Notes: generated by a model not told the origin, from the letters alone. A stretch of 64,000 nt of DNA from JBCCIM01 sp965263205 (GCA_965263205.1 CBDHHF010000014.1:434001-498000); one strand, 5' to 3'. Shown: positions 26,818-36,120, counted from the stretch's first letter. Made by a program: numbers and translations.

Positions 26818-27519
26818 ATGGTCACGCAAATTCAGAATGCCCTCGCAGCAATCGCAAATCCAGAGATCGCCGCGCACTCGCAACGTTTTTTCAAAACGGG
26901 GCCCGGCGAGTACGGAGAAGGAGACCTCTTCCGGGGCATCAGGGTACCCGAGCAACGGAAAATAGCAAAGCGATTTAAAAATACGCCACTTGTGGATGTA
27001 GAAAAATTGCTGCACTCACCATACCACGAAGACCGCCTCGTCGCTCTACTCATCCTGGTAGAAAAATACAAAAAGAAAGACGAAGCACAGCGTGAAGCAA
27101 TCTATTCGCTTTACCTTGAAAATACGGCATATATCAACAATTGGGACCTGGTAGACTCATCGGCACACAAAATTGTCGGTCCGCACCTGGAAGACCGCGA
27201 CCGTAGCATGCTGTATAAGTTGGTCAAGTCCGACATGTTATGGGAGCGGCGGATTGCTATGATGTGCACGTATCATTTCATCAAAAAAGATGATTACGCG
27301 GATGCGCTTCAACTCGCGGAACTGCTCCTGGAAGACAAAGAAGACTTGATCCATAAGGTGGTGGGCTGGATGTTGCGCGAACTGGGCAAGCGTAATTTTG
27401 ATTTGGAAGATGGGTTCTTGCTACAGCATTACAAAAATATGCCGCGTACGATGCTACGATATGCAATAGAGAAATTCCCGGAAGAGCGCCGGCAGGCCTA
27501 TCTACAAGGTACGCTTTAA
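26818..27519 (+). CDS. DNA alkylation repair protein (AlkD-like HEAT-repeat glycosylase)
   Basis: A 233-aa all-helical protein of the DNA alkylation repair (AlkC/AlkD-like) group, which removes 3-methyladenine or 7-methylguanine. Family segments seen are YGEGDLFRGIRVPEQRKIAK, LLHSPYHEDRLVALLILVEKY, INNWDLVDSSAHKIVG, RSMLYKLVKSDMLWERRIAM and HKVVGWMLRELGKR. I use the ATG at 26818, the usual distance from the first helix; an ATG at 26779 adds 13 residues. It stands alone between the kinase and the cytochrome gene and is probably monocistronic. Confidence 0.87.
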   Translation: MVTQIQNALAAIANPEIAAHSQRFFKTGPGEYGEGDLFRGIRVPEQRKIAKRFKNTPLVDVEKLLHSPYHEDRLVALLILVEKYKKKDEAQREAIYSLYLENTAYINNWDLVDSSAHKIVGPHLEDRDRSMLYKLVKSDMLWERRIAMMCTYHFIKKDDYADALQLAELLLEDKEDLIHKVVGWMLRELGKRNFDLEDGFLLQHYKNMPRTMLRYAIEKFPEERRQAYLQGTL

Positions 27520-27619
27520 GTAACCACCTGTATCGCTCAAGGAGCACGTTATTGCATTCCCACCGTTGATTGGCGATTTTGAAAGGAAATGAAACGCAGG
27601 TTTATTCCCCCTTTCGCTT

Positions 27620-30600
27620 ATGCAGGCGTGCTTCAAATACTGCTGGGTTGCCATCCTTCTTATTTTGTGTGGCTGTAGCTCATCCTCCCAAGAACCTACC
27701 GTCGAAGCACAACTGGCAGCGCTCGGTGAGTTAGATTACAACTTCCATGTAAAACCCATTCTCTCCCAAAACTGCTATCTGTGCCACGGACCAGATGCTA
27801 GTAGTCGCGAAGCAGACCTGAGACTTGACCGCCCGGAAGACGCGTTTGCACTCCGCGATAGCCTCGCTGCCATTGTCCCCGGCGACACAGCCGCGAGCTT
27901 ACTGGTGCACCGCATCAACGCAACAGATCCGGAGGAGCGCATGCCCCCTCCAGAAGCCCATAAAACGCTATCGCCACTACAGATCGCTATCCTCGAAAAG
28001 TGGATCACGGAAGGTGCAACCTACAAACCACATTGGGCCTTTATCCCGCCCATAAGACCAGATACACCTGCCACGAACCGTCCCGAATGGATTACCAACG
28101 AGATAGACGCGTTTGTCCTCGAGCGGCAATCGCGCGAAGGACTCCGCCCCTCGCCTGAAGCAGATCGCCGTACCCTCATCCGCCGGCTCTCCTACGATCT
28201 CACCGGCCTGCCTCCTTCTATCGAATCGGTACAGGCTTTTGTTGATAACAACGATGAAGATGCTTATGAACAAGTAGTAGATGCATTGCTGGCTTCGCGT
28301 CACTTTGGCGAGCGTATGGCTGTACACTGGATGGACCTGGCACGTTACGCGGATACCAATGGCTACTCTATCGATGGAGGCCGGCATATGTGGCTCTGGC
28401 GTGATTGGGTCATCAATGCGTTTAATGAAAACATGCCGTATGACCAGTTTGTCACAGAACAACTGGCCGGCGACTTGCTTCCCGAACCAACAGAGGCACA
28501 ACTCGTCGCCACAGGGTTCAATCGAAACCACATGAACACCCACGAAGGCGGAACCATCGCGGAGGAAAACCTGACCAATTACGTGGTCGACCGCGTCAAA
28601 ACAACCAGCGAAGTTTTTCTTGGGCTTACCATGGCATGCGCACAATGCCACGATCACAAGTTCGATCCGATCAGCCAGCGCGAATACTTTCAGTTTTTTG
28701 CCTACTTCAACACGGTAGATGACCTCGGCCACGACGGCGATCGCGGCATCAACTCCAGGCCGTTCATTAACGCACGCACAGTGTTAGCCGACGCTTCAGA
28801 AATTGAGTCGCTAAAAAACGCCATAGCAACCCTTGAGGCTCAACAGAAGCAATCTGATCCAGATCAAGATATTTGGGAAGAAGAACAGCGCAATCAGCTT
28901 GCTATACGTGGTGCCAATCTTGCATTTACCCCGTTGACCCCGCTGAAAATCACAACACCCAATAGTGGCTACACGGGGCAAATACTGGATGATGGTTCGT
29001 TATTGATCGACAGGCCAGGCTGGCTTGCTGCATACAATGTTTCAGCACGCGTCGAGCAAAACGCAACGCCAATCACGGGGCTGCGCGTTGTATTTTCCCC
29101 CCATGAAGTCGCGAAAGGCTTTATCGGGCACAGTCAACGCGAGGCCATGGAAGGATCGCTGGTAGTGACCAACGTCGCAATCAGTCGCGGTGACATCCCA
29201 TCGGACCAGGTAGACCTGTACAACCTGGTTCCGTATCGCAACGTAACGGCAAGCTCTGTCCACCCCGACTTTCCCACCGTCGACGTTTTTGATGAACGCC
29301 GCATCAATGGCTGGGCACCTGCTATGGACCAGCTTCGCGCGCCCCAACATCTTACCATCACGTTTGAAGAGCCGCTGGATCCTGCTGCGGTGCCTTACCT
29401 GACAGTTATGCTCAACTTTGGTCAGGGCAACAACCTGATGCCGGCAAACTTCAAAATCTACACCATGGCCGGCACTGATGACGGGACAAATCTGCCGCCA
29501 GCCATTCAGGCCGCATTAACCATCGAAAAGCCGCAACGGACACAGGCTCAGATTGCAGCGTTGCGTGAACACTATTACCAGACGGCAGCGCGTACAGCAC
29601 CGCTGCGTTACGCCCTTGCCAACCAAAAAGAACGGCTGGCTGTGTTGACTGAGGCACATCCTACCATGGTAATGAATGTCGCGGAAGACCCTCGTGAAAC
29701 GTTTATTCTAAATCGCGGCCAGTACGACCAAAAACTTGATCGCGTAGATCCGGACACGCCGGCTATACTTCCCCCCATAAATGAAGAGGCGTCGGGCGAC
29801 CGGCTTACACTTGCAACCTGGCTCACCCAATCCGATCACCCACTCACTGCACGGGTGACAGTAAATCGATTCTGGCAACTGTTCTTCGGCACAGGAATCG
29901 TGTCTACAGCAGCCGACTTCGGCGCCCAGGGCAGTCTACCCAGTCATCCGGAGTTGCTGGACTGGCTTGCTGTAAACTTTATCGATAGCGGGTGGGATAT
30001 CAAGGCTTTGCTGAAAACCATTGTGATGTCCTCGACCTATCGGCAAAGCGCAGCAGCTAGCGAAAAAAGCCTCGCTGCGGATCCCCAAAACCGATGGCTG
30101 GCCAGAGGCCCACGATTCCGGTTACAGGCGGAGTTCATTCGCGATGGGGTGCTAAAATCGAGCGGCTTACTGGTCGACCAGGTTGGCGGCCCCAGCGTAA
30201 ATCCATACCAGCCGGCTGGACTGTGGCGCGAAGTAAGCCACTACGGCAGTACGGGTGCTACTGCGCAGGTTTTTGTCCAGGATCACGGCGAAAAGCTCTA
30301 CCGGCGCAGTTTGTATACCTACTGGAAACGTACACTACCTCCGCCACCCATGCTCACATTCGACGCGCCGAACCGGGAAGTGTGCACCGTTACCCGCGAG
30401 GTCACCAATACACCGTTGCAAGCGCTTGTTTTACTCAATGATCCACAGTTTGTGGAAGCCAGCCGGCACTTCGCCTTCCGTATCCTGCGCGAATTACCCG
30501 AAGCTGGTGATGAGGCCCGCCTTGAGCATGCATTTGAAACCGTATTGAGCCGGCTCCCAGATCGGCAAGAGCTGAAGATCCTTAAGCGTCGACTTGCTGA

Positions 30601-30760
30601 CGAGCGGAGTCACTTTGAACAATCGCCAGAAGCTGCTACAGCGTACCTATCCGTAGGAGAATCTACGACCACTACGGCGCTTCAGCCGGCAGAGGTAGCA
30701 GCCTGGACCACCATTGCCAGCCTGATTTTCAATCTGAGCGAGACCATCACCCGAAGCTAG
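27620..30760 (+). CDS. Planctomycete-type cytochrome C / DUF1549 / DUF1553 lipoprotein, long form
   Basis: A 1046-aa lipoprotein (lipobox LCGC, Cys19) with a planctomycete cytochrome-C domain (heme motif CYLCH, residues 52-56), DUF1549 with a second heme-type motif (CAQCHDHKFDP), a middle insert of about 200 residues, and DUF1553 with NRFWQLFFGTGIV, ARGPRFRLQAEFIRD and NTPLQALVLLNDP. The insert (about 430-640, SGYTGQILDDGSLLIDR onwards) looks like a beta-rich carbohydrate-binding-type module and is absent from the 818-aa paralogue at 4.3-6.8 kb. It is followed after 24 bp by a DUF1501 gene, the standard pair. The reaction is not known. Confidence 0.9.
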   Translation: MQACFKYCWVAILLILCGCSSSSQEPTVEAQLAALGELDYNFHVKPILSQNCYLCHGPDASSREADLRLDRPEDAFALRDSLAAIVPGDTAASLLVHRINATDPEERMPPPEAHKTLSPLQIAILEKWITEGATYKPHWAFIPPIRPDTPATNRPEWITNEIDAFVLERQSREGLRPSPEADRRTLIRRLSYDLTGLPPSIESVQAFVDNNDEDAYEQVVDALLASRHFGERMAVHWMDLARYADTNGYSIDGGRHMWLWRDWVINAFNENMPYDQFVTEQLAGDLLPEPTEAQLVATGFNRNHMNTHEGGTIAEENLTNYVVDRVKTTSEVFLGLTMACAQCHDHKFDPISQREYFQFFAYFNTVDDLGHDGDRGINSRPFINARTVLADASEIESLKNAIATLEAQQKQSDPDQDIWEEEQRNQLAIRGANLAFTPLTPLKITTPNSGYTGQILDDGSLLIDRPGWLAAYNVSARVEQNATPITGLRVVFSPHEVAKGFIGHSQREAMEGSLVVTNVAISRGDIPSDQVDLYNLVPYRNVTASSVHPDFPTVDVFDERRINGWAPAMDQLRAPQHLTITFEEPLDPAAVPYLTVMLNFGQGNNLMPANFKIYTMAGTDDGTNLPPAIQAALTIEKPQRTQAQIAALREHYYQTAARTAPLRYALANQKERLAVLTEAHPTMVMNVAEDPRETFILNRGQYDQKLDRVDPDTPAILPPINEEASGDRLTLATWLTQSDHPLTARVTVNRFWQLFFGTGIVSTAADFGAQGSLPSHPELLDWLAVNFIDSGWDIKALLKTIVMSSTYRQSAAASEKSLAADPQNRWLARGPRFRLQAEFIRDGVLKSSGLLVDQVGGPSVNPYQPAGLWREVSHYGSTGATAQVFVQDHGEKLYRRSLYTYWKRTLPPPPMLTFDAPNREVCTVTREVTNTPLQALVLLNDPQFVEASRHFAFRILRELPEAGDEARLEHAFETVLSRLPDRQELKILKRRLADERSHFEQSPEAATAYLSVGESTTTTALQPAEVAAWTTIASLIFNLSETITRS

Positions 30761-30784
30761 CGCCACCCAATCCACCGATTGCTC

Positions 30785-32302
30785 ATGCACGCCTGCAACG
30801 AAGAACATCTACCCATCCGTCCCCAGGACTCCCCCGTCACAGATCCAGAGTCCCCATTGTTTGCCCACGAGCGCAACATCACACGACGAACGTTTATCGG
30901 GAAGTCTGCACGTGGTATTGGCGGCATTGCGCTCGCCTCTATGCTTGCGGGTGCTCGTTCACAAAGAAACGGGCTACGAGGGATTGTTGATGAACTACCG
31001 CATTTTGCCCCTAAAGCCAAACGGGTGATCTATCTCTTCCAATCGGGAGGCCCTTCACACGTGGACCTGTTCGACTACAAGCCGGTGATGCGTGAACTGC
31101 ACGGTTCGGAATTGCCCGACTCGATTCGCGGTTCTCAGCGAGTAACGGGCATGACCGCCAACCAGACCGCTTATCCCGTTGTGGCTCCCTTTTGGGACAT
31201 GAAGGCCTGTGGCAAACACGGCACCTGGATCAGTAACCAGTTGCCCTATACACAGACCATCGCGGACGACATTTGCATCATCAAGTCGATGCACACCGAA
31301 GCCATCAACCACGATCCGGCCATCACGTTTATCAACACAGGGTCACAACAGATTGGCCAACCGAGCCTGGGCGCATGGCTCAGCTACGGATTGGGTAATG
31401 ACAGCGAAAACTTCCCGGCATACGTGGTACTCCTTTCACAAGGCACGGGAAAAAACCCGGGCCAACCCATTTTCTCGCGCCTATGGGGAAGCGGTTATCT
31501 GCCTTCGAGCCATCAGGGCGTTATGTTACGGCCTGGTGTAAACCCGGTACTGTATTTATCGGACCCACCTGGCGTTTCGCGTATGCAGCGCCGCAAAATG
31601 CTGGATGATCTGGCAGCACTTAATCAGCGGCAAGCCGAAGCGATGGGCGATCCGGAGACGTTAGCAAGAATTGAGGCGTATGAGATGGCCTACCGCATGC
31701 AGTCTTCCGTCCCTGAATTATCGGACTTATCAGACGAGCCTGAATCCACGTTCGATTTATACGGTGACGATGCACGCAAGCCCGGGAGCTATGCAGCCAA
31801 CTGCCTGATGGCGCGCCGGCTCGTCGAACGCGGTGTACGATTCGTGCAGCTTTTCCACCGCGGCTGGGACCAGCACATCGCGTTGCAAAACCAATTGCCG
31901 GCACAATGCAAAGACACCGACCAGGCCTCTGCAGCGCTAGTAAAAGACCTCAAGCAACGCGGCCTGCTCGAAGACACGCTTGTCGTGTGGGGCGGCGAGT
32001 TTGGCCGATCGATCTACAGCCAGGGTACGCTTGGCGATAAAAGTTCAGGCCGCGATCATCACGGCCGCTGCTTCAGCGTCTGGCTAGCCGGCGGCGGCAT
32101 CAAGCCCGGCATCGAATACGGCAAAACCGACGACTTCGCGTACAACATCGTAGAAAACCCGGTCCACATCCGCGACCTAAACGCCACCATCGTAAACCGC
32201 CTTGGCATCGACCACAACCGCTTCACCTACCCTTCCGCGGGCCTCGACCAACGCGTCACGGGCGTGGAAGAGGCGCATGTGGTTGAGGGCGTGCTGGCGT
32301 GA
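30785..32302 (+). CDS. DUF1501 family protein, Tat-targeted (second copy)
   Basis: A 505-aa DUF1501 protein starting at the ATG at 30785, 24 bp after the cytochrome gene. A twin-arginine signal lies at residues 34-35 (NITRRTFIGKSARGIGG), farther from the N-terminus than usual. Family segments are IYLFQSGGPSHVDLFDYKP, FWDMKACGKHGTWISNQLPY, FVQLFHRGWDQH, VVWGGEFGRS and GRDHHG. It aligns in order with the copy at 2749-4239 but is clearly diverged, which argues for an old duplication or separate acquisition, not a recent copy. It likely acts with the preceding cytochrome protein outside the cytoplasm. Confidence 0.88.
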   Translation: MHACNEEHLPIRPQDSPVTDPESPLFAHERNITRRTFIGKSARGIGGIALASMLAGARSQRNGLRGIVDELPHFAPKAKRVIYLFQSGGPSHVDLFDYKPVMRELHGSELPDSIRGSQRVTGMTANQTAYPVVAPFWDMKACGKHGTWISNQLPYTQTIADDICIIKSMHTEAINHDPAITFINTGSQQIGQPSLGAWLSYGLGNDSENFPAYVVLLSQGTGKNPGQPIFSRLWGSGYLPSSHQGVMLRPGVNPVLYLSDPPGVSRMQRRKMLDDLAALNQRQAEAMGDPETLARIEAYEMAYRMQSSVPELSDLSDEPESTFDLYGDDARKPGSYAANCLMARRLVERGVRFVQLFHRGWDQHIALQNQLPAQCKDTDQASAALVKDLKQRGLLEDTLVVWGGEFGRSIYSQGTLGDKSSGRDHHGRCFSVWLAGGGIKPGIEYGKTDDFAYNIVENPVHIRDLNATIVNRLGIDHNRFTYPSAGLDQRVTGVEEAHVVEGVLA

Positions 32303-32363
32303 TTTATTGTTGATTTCGGATTGTGGATTTTTGAATGCTGATTTTGGGGGTATCGCGATGCTC

Positions 32364-32460
32364 AACCCGTGTCATTCTGGACCCCGCGAAGGATCTCTTG
32401 CTGCATGGCGCAGCACTTCGTCCATGTCATTCCGAGCGTAGCCGAGGAATCTGGGGAGGC
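32364..32460. repeat. GTCATTC...GCGAAGGATCT intergenic repeat words
   Basis: Contains GTCATTCTGGACCCCGCGAA followed by GGATCT, and a second GTCATTCCGAGCGTAGCCGA followed by GGAATCT. Such words are widespread intergenic elements in related genomes and recur in this window at 16801-17036 and, as a palindrome, at 34926-35026. Confidence 0.55.
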
Positions 32461-32539
32461 AACATGTTGTGCACTAACCAAGTGCTTTAGGCTAGCAAAC
32501 TTCAAGCTGAGCAAGAAGGGTACGCTTAAATTGCGTGTA

Positions 32540-32902
32540 TTATTTCTTTTTCAGTTTTGAACTCGCCGTTTTCGAGCTTTTTACAAAAATGGCAATCAAC
32601 TGATTGCATTCATCTATCAACGGGTCGAGGTCGCGCGGGGTGAGCTCTTTCCTTCTCCGCAAGAACGTCAACCAAACCAGCACCTCTCTTAGCTCTTTCA
32701 AACACAGGTTGATTTTGTGCACAAAGTCCCGCCTTGATTCAGCACTTCGCGCCTCACCATAATTAGCAGCCGGCGAAGAAGCGCAACGAATTAATTGTCC
32801 AGAAACATGCATACCTACTTTCGAGGCAGGTAGCCGCTCAGCAAAGTTCGTTGCGGCAATAGCAAAGTCTATCAAACGTGCCTCTAACTCAGTACCTGTC
32901 AT
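32540..32902 (-). CDS. Four-helix bundle protein (S23 / 23S intervening-sequence type)
   Basis: A 120-aa helical protein of the S23 four-helix bundle family (TIGR02436-like). Seen are RLIDFAIAATNFAERLP, GQLIRCASSPAANYGEARSA, FVHKINLCLKELREVLVWL and a lysine-rich end. The first such proteins were found within 23S rRNA intervening sequences, but most, as here, are free-standing; the role is unknown. The ATG at 32902 is used; a TTG at 32914 is also possible. It is flanked on both sides by CAATCAGCATTCA-type word repeats and GGATCT repeats, so it may travel with an intergenic repeat block. Confidence 0.85.
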   Translation of the reverse strand: MTGTELEARLIDFAIAATNFAERLPASKVGMHVSGQLIRCASSPAANYGEARSAESRRDFVHKINLCLKELREVLVWLTFLRRRKELTPRDLDPLIDECNQLIAIFVKSSKTASSKLKKK

Positions 32903-33067
32903 CACAAACTTCAATCAGCATTCAACAATCCGAAATCAGCAATCGAAAAACTATGTTCGATATTCATTTTTATTAGACACCAATTCACCTCCCCTCACAC
33001 CCTCGTTCTGTAACTTCTCCCTTTCCAATTCTACTCAGGAGCAGCTACACCAAATAAAGGCACAACC

Positions 33068-33388
33068 ATGTGGGAATCATTTGTAGACTGGTTTATGGGG
33101 CTTGGGGCGCAGTATGGCGTTAACCCTGTTATTTTTGGGTCGATCTATGTTGGAGCGATTCCGTTTTTCACATTGAGTCTGGGGTGGTTTGTGCGCAACC
33201 TCAAGCAGAAAAAACCAATTGCACTACCCGCTTTATCAGCCGGCTTCTTTTTTATCTCCGCCTACCTTTACCTGCTGATTGCAGGGCAGAATATCCCCGT
33301 ATGGGTCTATGGCGTAGTTGCGTTGCTTGTGATTTTTGGCGTATACACCACCGTTAACAAAGTCCGCGCACAAATTGCGGAAGAATAG
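33068..33388 (+). CDS. Small membrane protein, three helices
   Basis: A 106-aa protein with hydrophobic helices near residues 20-40, 52-72 and 76-94 and basic loops (RNLKQKK between helices 1 and 2; KVRAQ at the end). I recognise no characterised family. It precedes the flavoprotein reductase by 55 bp on the same strand, suggesting co-transcription and perhaps a membrane partner of that enzyme. The start ATG at 33068 is clear, about ten bases after an AAAGG-type purine run. Confidence 0.75.
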   Translation: MWESFVDWFMGLGAQYGVNPVIFGSIYVGAIPFFTLSLGWFVRNLKQKKPIALPALSAGFFFISAYLYLLIAGQNIPVWVYGVVALLVIFGVYTTVNKVRAQIAEE

Positions 33389-33443
33389 GGAGTGCAGCCA
33401 ATTAGCAGGGTATACTCCTTCCATTTAGAATTCGAACAGTTAC

Positions 33444-35033
33444 ATGGCATATGACTACGACGTCATCGTGATCGGCGGTGGCGCAGCAGGGCTCACAGCA
33501 TCCGGTATGGCTGCCAACTTTGGCGCAAAAACCCTCATGCTCGAACGGCATCGCTTAGGTGGCGACTGTACCTGGACCGGGTGTGTGCCCAGCAAAGCGA
33601 TCTTGAAAGCCGCCAAAGTAGCACATCACGTACGCGAAGCAAATGCCTACGGCCTGACCGACCAGCCTGTTGAAGTTGACTTTGCACGTGTGATGCAGCG
33701 CGTGCATCATATTAGAGAAGAGGTGTACGAAGACGCTGACCGCCCAGAAATCTATACCAATATGGGCGTAGATTTTATGGAGGCAGAAGCTTCGTTCATT
33801 GACGATCACACGCTAGAGCTAAAAACAGCTGAAGGCACCAGGCGACTAAGTAGCAGGTTTATTGTAATTGCTGCCGGCGCCAGCGCCTTTGTCCCGCCCA
33901 TCGAAGGCATCCAGGATACGCCTCACCTCACAAACGAATCGCTATTTGAAATTGACACCCTGCCCAAGCGCTTCGCAATCGTTGGCGGTGGCCCGATCGG
34001 GACAGAAATGGCGCAGGCGTTTAATCGCCTGGGAAGCGAGGTGTATGTGTTTGAGCGTTCCAACCAGATTATGGGCAACGACGACTCCGAGTTGGCCGGC
34101 ATGCTTCAAAGTCAGCTCGAGAAAGAAGGCGTCAACTACGTACTGAATGCAAGCGTCCAGAAACTGACAAAATCGGCAGGCGGTGTTACCCTCTCCTATC
34201 AAACAGGTGAAGAAACCAAAAGTCTGGACGTAGACCAGGTATTGCTTGCAACAGGCCGGCGGCCCAACGTAGCCGGACTCAACCTCGAAGCCGCCGGCGT
34301 GGAATACACCGGGCGAGGTATCCCGGTAAACGAAAAGTGCCGTACCAACAAGCGGCACATCTACGCCATCGGTGATATTGCTGGCCGCTACCAGTTCACG
34401 CACATGAGCGAGCACATGGCCAAAGTTGCTGTGACCAACATGTTGCTCAAGGTACCGATGAAAATCGACATGAAACACGTGCCCTGGGTTACTTACACAG
34501 ATCCTGAATTGGGCCACGTGGGTGCTACGCAAAAAGAACTGCAGGAAAAAGGAGTGGCCTATGAAGTATACCATTTCCCCTATACCAAAGTTGACCGCGC
34601 GGTGACAGAAAGCGAGACCACCGGGATGATCAAGGTCTACGCAAAAAAGTTCAATGGTAAAATCCTGGGGGTTGATGTGCTCGGCACAAGCGCCGGGGAA
34701 TTAATAAGCGAATACGGACTGGCGATGCGCAACGGCCTCACCCTGCGGCACATGGCAGATACGATTCACGCGTATCCTACCTATGGCTTGGGGGCTCGCC
34801 GCGCCGCGGATCAGTGGTACGTGCGCAAGCAGTCGGCCGGCCTGGTGAGGTTTCTGAAGTTGTCTTCCGCTACCGAGGCCCTGTCAATGAGTATGTCCCG
34901 GGTACTGTTGTGTAAGACCGCCCTCACCGTCATTCCCAACTCAATTGGGAATCCACCGGAGGGTAGCCAGCATTATGCGAAGCAGCTGAGCAGGTGTGGA
35001 TCCCGGATCGAGTCCGAGATGACGGTTTCTTAA
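33444..35033 (+). CDS. Pyridine nucleotide-disulfide oxidoreductase (mercuric reductase-like) with a repeat-derived tail
   Basis: A 529-aa FAD/NAD(P) flavoprotein of the mercuric reductase/dihydrolipoamide dehydrogenase class. It shows the FAD motif VIGGGAAGLTAS, redox-active Cys42 and Cys47 (GGDCTWTGCVPSK), the NAD motif VGGGPIGTEMAQAF, YAIGDIAGR and the C-terminal HAYPTYG. No N-terminal HMA domain and no C-terminal vicinal Cys pair are present, so true mercury reduction is doubtful. The family norm is about 470-490 aa. The last 36 codons (from 34926) are a palindromic intergenic repeat read as protein, TVIPNSIGNPPEGS onwards. It shares a spacer terminator with the convergent SDR gene. Confidence 0.9.
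   Translation: MAYDYDVIVIGGGAAGLTASGMAANFGAKTLMLERHRLGGDCTWTGCVPSKAILKAAKVAHHVREANAYGLTDQPVEVDFARVMQRVHHIREEVYEDADRPEIYTNMGVDFMEAEASFIDDHTLELKTAEGTRRLSSRFIVIAAGASAFVPPIEGIQDTPHLTNESLFEIDTLPKRFAIVGGGPIGTEMAQAFNRLGSEVYVFERSNQIMGNDDSELAGMLQSQLEKEGVNYVLNASVQKLTKSAGGVTLSYQTGEETKSLDVDQVLLATGRRPNVAGLNLEAAGVEYTGRGIPVNEKCRTNKRHIYAIGDIAGRYQFTHMSEHMAKVAVTNMLLKVPMKIDMKHVPWVTYTDPELGHVGATQKELQEKGVAYEVYHFPYTKVDRAVTESETTGMIKVYAKKFNGKILGVDVLGTSAGELISEYGLAMRNGLTLRHMADTIHAYPTYGLGARRAADQWYVRKQSAGLVRFLKLSSATEALSMSMSRVLLCKTALTVIPNSIGNPPEGSQHYAKQLSRCGSRIESEMTVS
34926..35026. repeat. Palindromic intergenic repeat embedded in the 3' end of a gene
   Basis: The left arm ACCGTCATTCCCAACTCAAT... (34926-34955) and the right arm (34997-35026) form an imperfect 30-bp inverted repeat around about 40 bp, with the typical GTCATTCC and GAGATGAC ends. 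It is a REP-like element lying inside the coding frame of the flavoprotein; the stop follows five bases later. Confidence 0.75.
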
Positions 35034-35057
35034 TCACTGCGCAGTATTCGAAAAACC

Positions 35058-35094
35058 AAGAAGAGGCCCGTGCGTGAAGCACAGGCCTCTTCTT
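35058..35094. terminator. Bidirectional intrinsic terminator
   Basis: AAGAAGAGGCC and GGCCTCTTCTT form a perfect 11-bp stem around a 15-nt loop between the convergent flavoprotein and SDR genes. TCTTCTTTC follows on the plus strand and a TTGGTTTTT run on the minus strand, so it should serve both genes. Confidence 0.85.
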
Positions 35095-35113
35095 TCAGGT
35101 CACGTCCAACCGA

Positions 35114-35833
35114 CTACCCACGTGGCCGCAGTGGACGCATCATCACTTCTGAAATCAGGTAATTGTCTGGCGCCTCCAACACGTGCACCAGCGTTCTTGC
35201 AATATCGATGGATTGCATCGGATTGGGTGCGCCAGTCGTGCCGGCTACTGAGCCAAACTCGGTGGCGATTGAGCCGGGATAAATACAGGTGACTTTCACG
35301 CCATCGTTGCGCACCTCTTTCATCAGGGCTTCGCTAAATCCGCGGAGGCCAAACTTTGTGGCGTTGTACCCCGTCAGGTTTGGATTACCCACAAGGCCGG
35401 CCACCGACGCAATATTTACGATGTGTCCACCAAAACCAGTGTCGGCATTCTGCGCTTTCATCGCCGGCAGCACAGCTTTTGAAAAAAGAAACACACCTTT
35501 CAGGTTGGTGTCCATCTGCACATCCCACTGGTCGAGGCTCATCTCGCCAATCGGGCCAAACTGGCCGAGGCCGGCGTTGTTCACAAGCACATCAATCCGT
35601 CCTTGCTCGTCCATCACCTGCTTGACAGCCTGCTCCACCTGATCGGGTTCACGCACATCGCCACCAATCGGATGAAACAGATCGCCCAGCTCTGCCTGTA
35701 GTGCTTCGAGTTTAGCAACACGCCGCGCCGTCCCGTAAACGTGTGCTCCTTTGGCAACCAGTTCACGGGCAAAATCAGCCCCTAAACCTGCGCTAGCTCC
35801 TGTAACAATCGCAACTTTATCCTTCAATATCAT
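35114..35833 (-). CDS. SDR-family NAD(P)-dependent oxidoreductase
   Basis: A 239-aa short-chain dehydrogenase/reductase. The cofactor motif is TGASAGLG (residues 11-18), followed by DVREPDQVE and NNAGLG. The catalytic Ser lies in NIASVAGLVG, with Tyr and Lys in YNATKFG, and a PGSIATEF segment follows. Classical SDR length; the substrate cannot be told, 3-oxoacyl or sugar-type alcohols being possible. It is divergent from the TrmH gene with 290 bp between, which should hold both promoters, and convergent with the flavoprotein. Confidence 0.9.
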   Translation of the reverse strand: MILKDKVAIVTGASAGLGADFARELVAKGAHVYGTARRVAKLEALQAELGDLFHPIGGDVREPDQVEQAVKQVMDEQGRIDVLVNNAGLGQFGPIGEMSLDQWDVQMDTNLKGVFLFSKAVLPAMKAQNADTGFGGHIVNIASVAGLVGNPNLTGYNATKFGLRGFSEALMKEVRNDGVKVTCIYPGSIATEFGSVAGTTGAPNPMQSIDIARTLVHVLEAPDNYLISEVMMRPLRPRG

Positions 35834-36001
35834 ACGTGTAATGGTATTTTGAATCGTTGATAGTTATCGACCTTGCTTGCCTACTGAATTCCGGTTCTGC
35901 AACCCATACACAAAACCAAGAGCCCATAACGCGGTTATACGGGCTTTATTCCGATGAATCTGAAATTAGCTTTCAAGCATCACTATTGTTGTTCTTCGTG
36001 C

Positions 36002-36066
36002 CTTCGTATTTCCGGGATTCCGCAAGGTTGATTAGCGAAAAAACGAAAGTCCGGAAGTACAAAACC
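36002..36066. repeat. Small dispersed imperfect palindrome, copy B
   Basis: CGTATTTCCGGGATT on the left and GTCCGGAAGTACAAAACC on the right can pair imperfectly. The segment resembles the reverse complement of 7813-7880. It lies upstream of the TrmH gene. Confidence 0.45.
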
Positions 36067-36120
36067 AAACCTGTAGTTACCTAGAAATCTTGTTAACAGG
36101 ATTTTTCGACTGAGTCCCTG

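Noticed and set aside
27977..28732. 251-codon minus-strand frame opposite the cytochrome/DUF1549 gene
   Set aside because: Shadow of a strongly supported gene; no independent motif.
33942..34574. 210-codon minus-strand frame opposite the flavoprotein
   Set aside because: Shadow in a gene with clear FAD and NAD motifs on the plus strand.
33444..35033. Calling the flavoprotein a true mercuric reductase in a mer operon
   Set aside because: No merR/T/P neighbours, no HMA domain and no C-terminal Cys pair.
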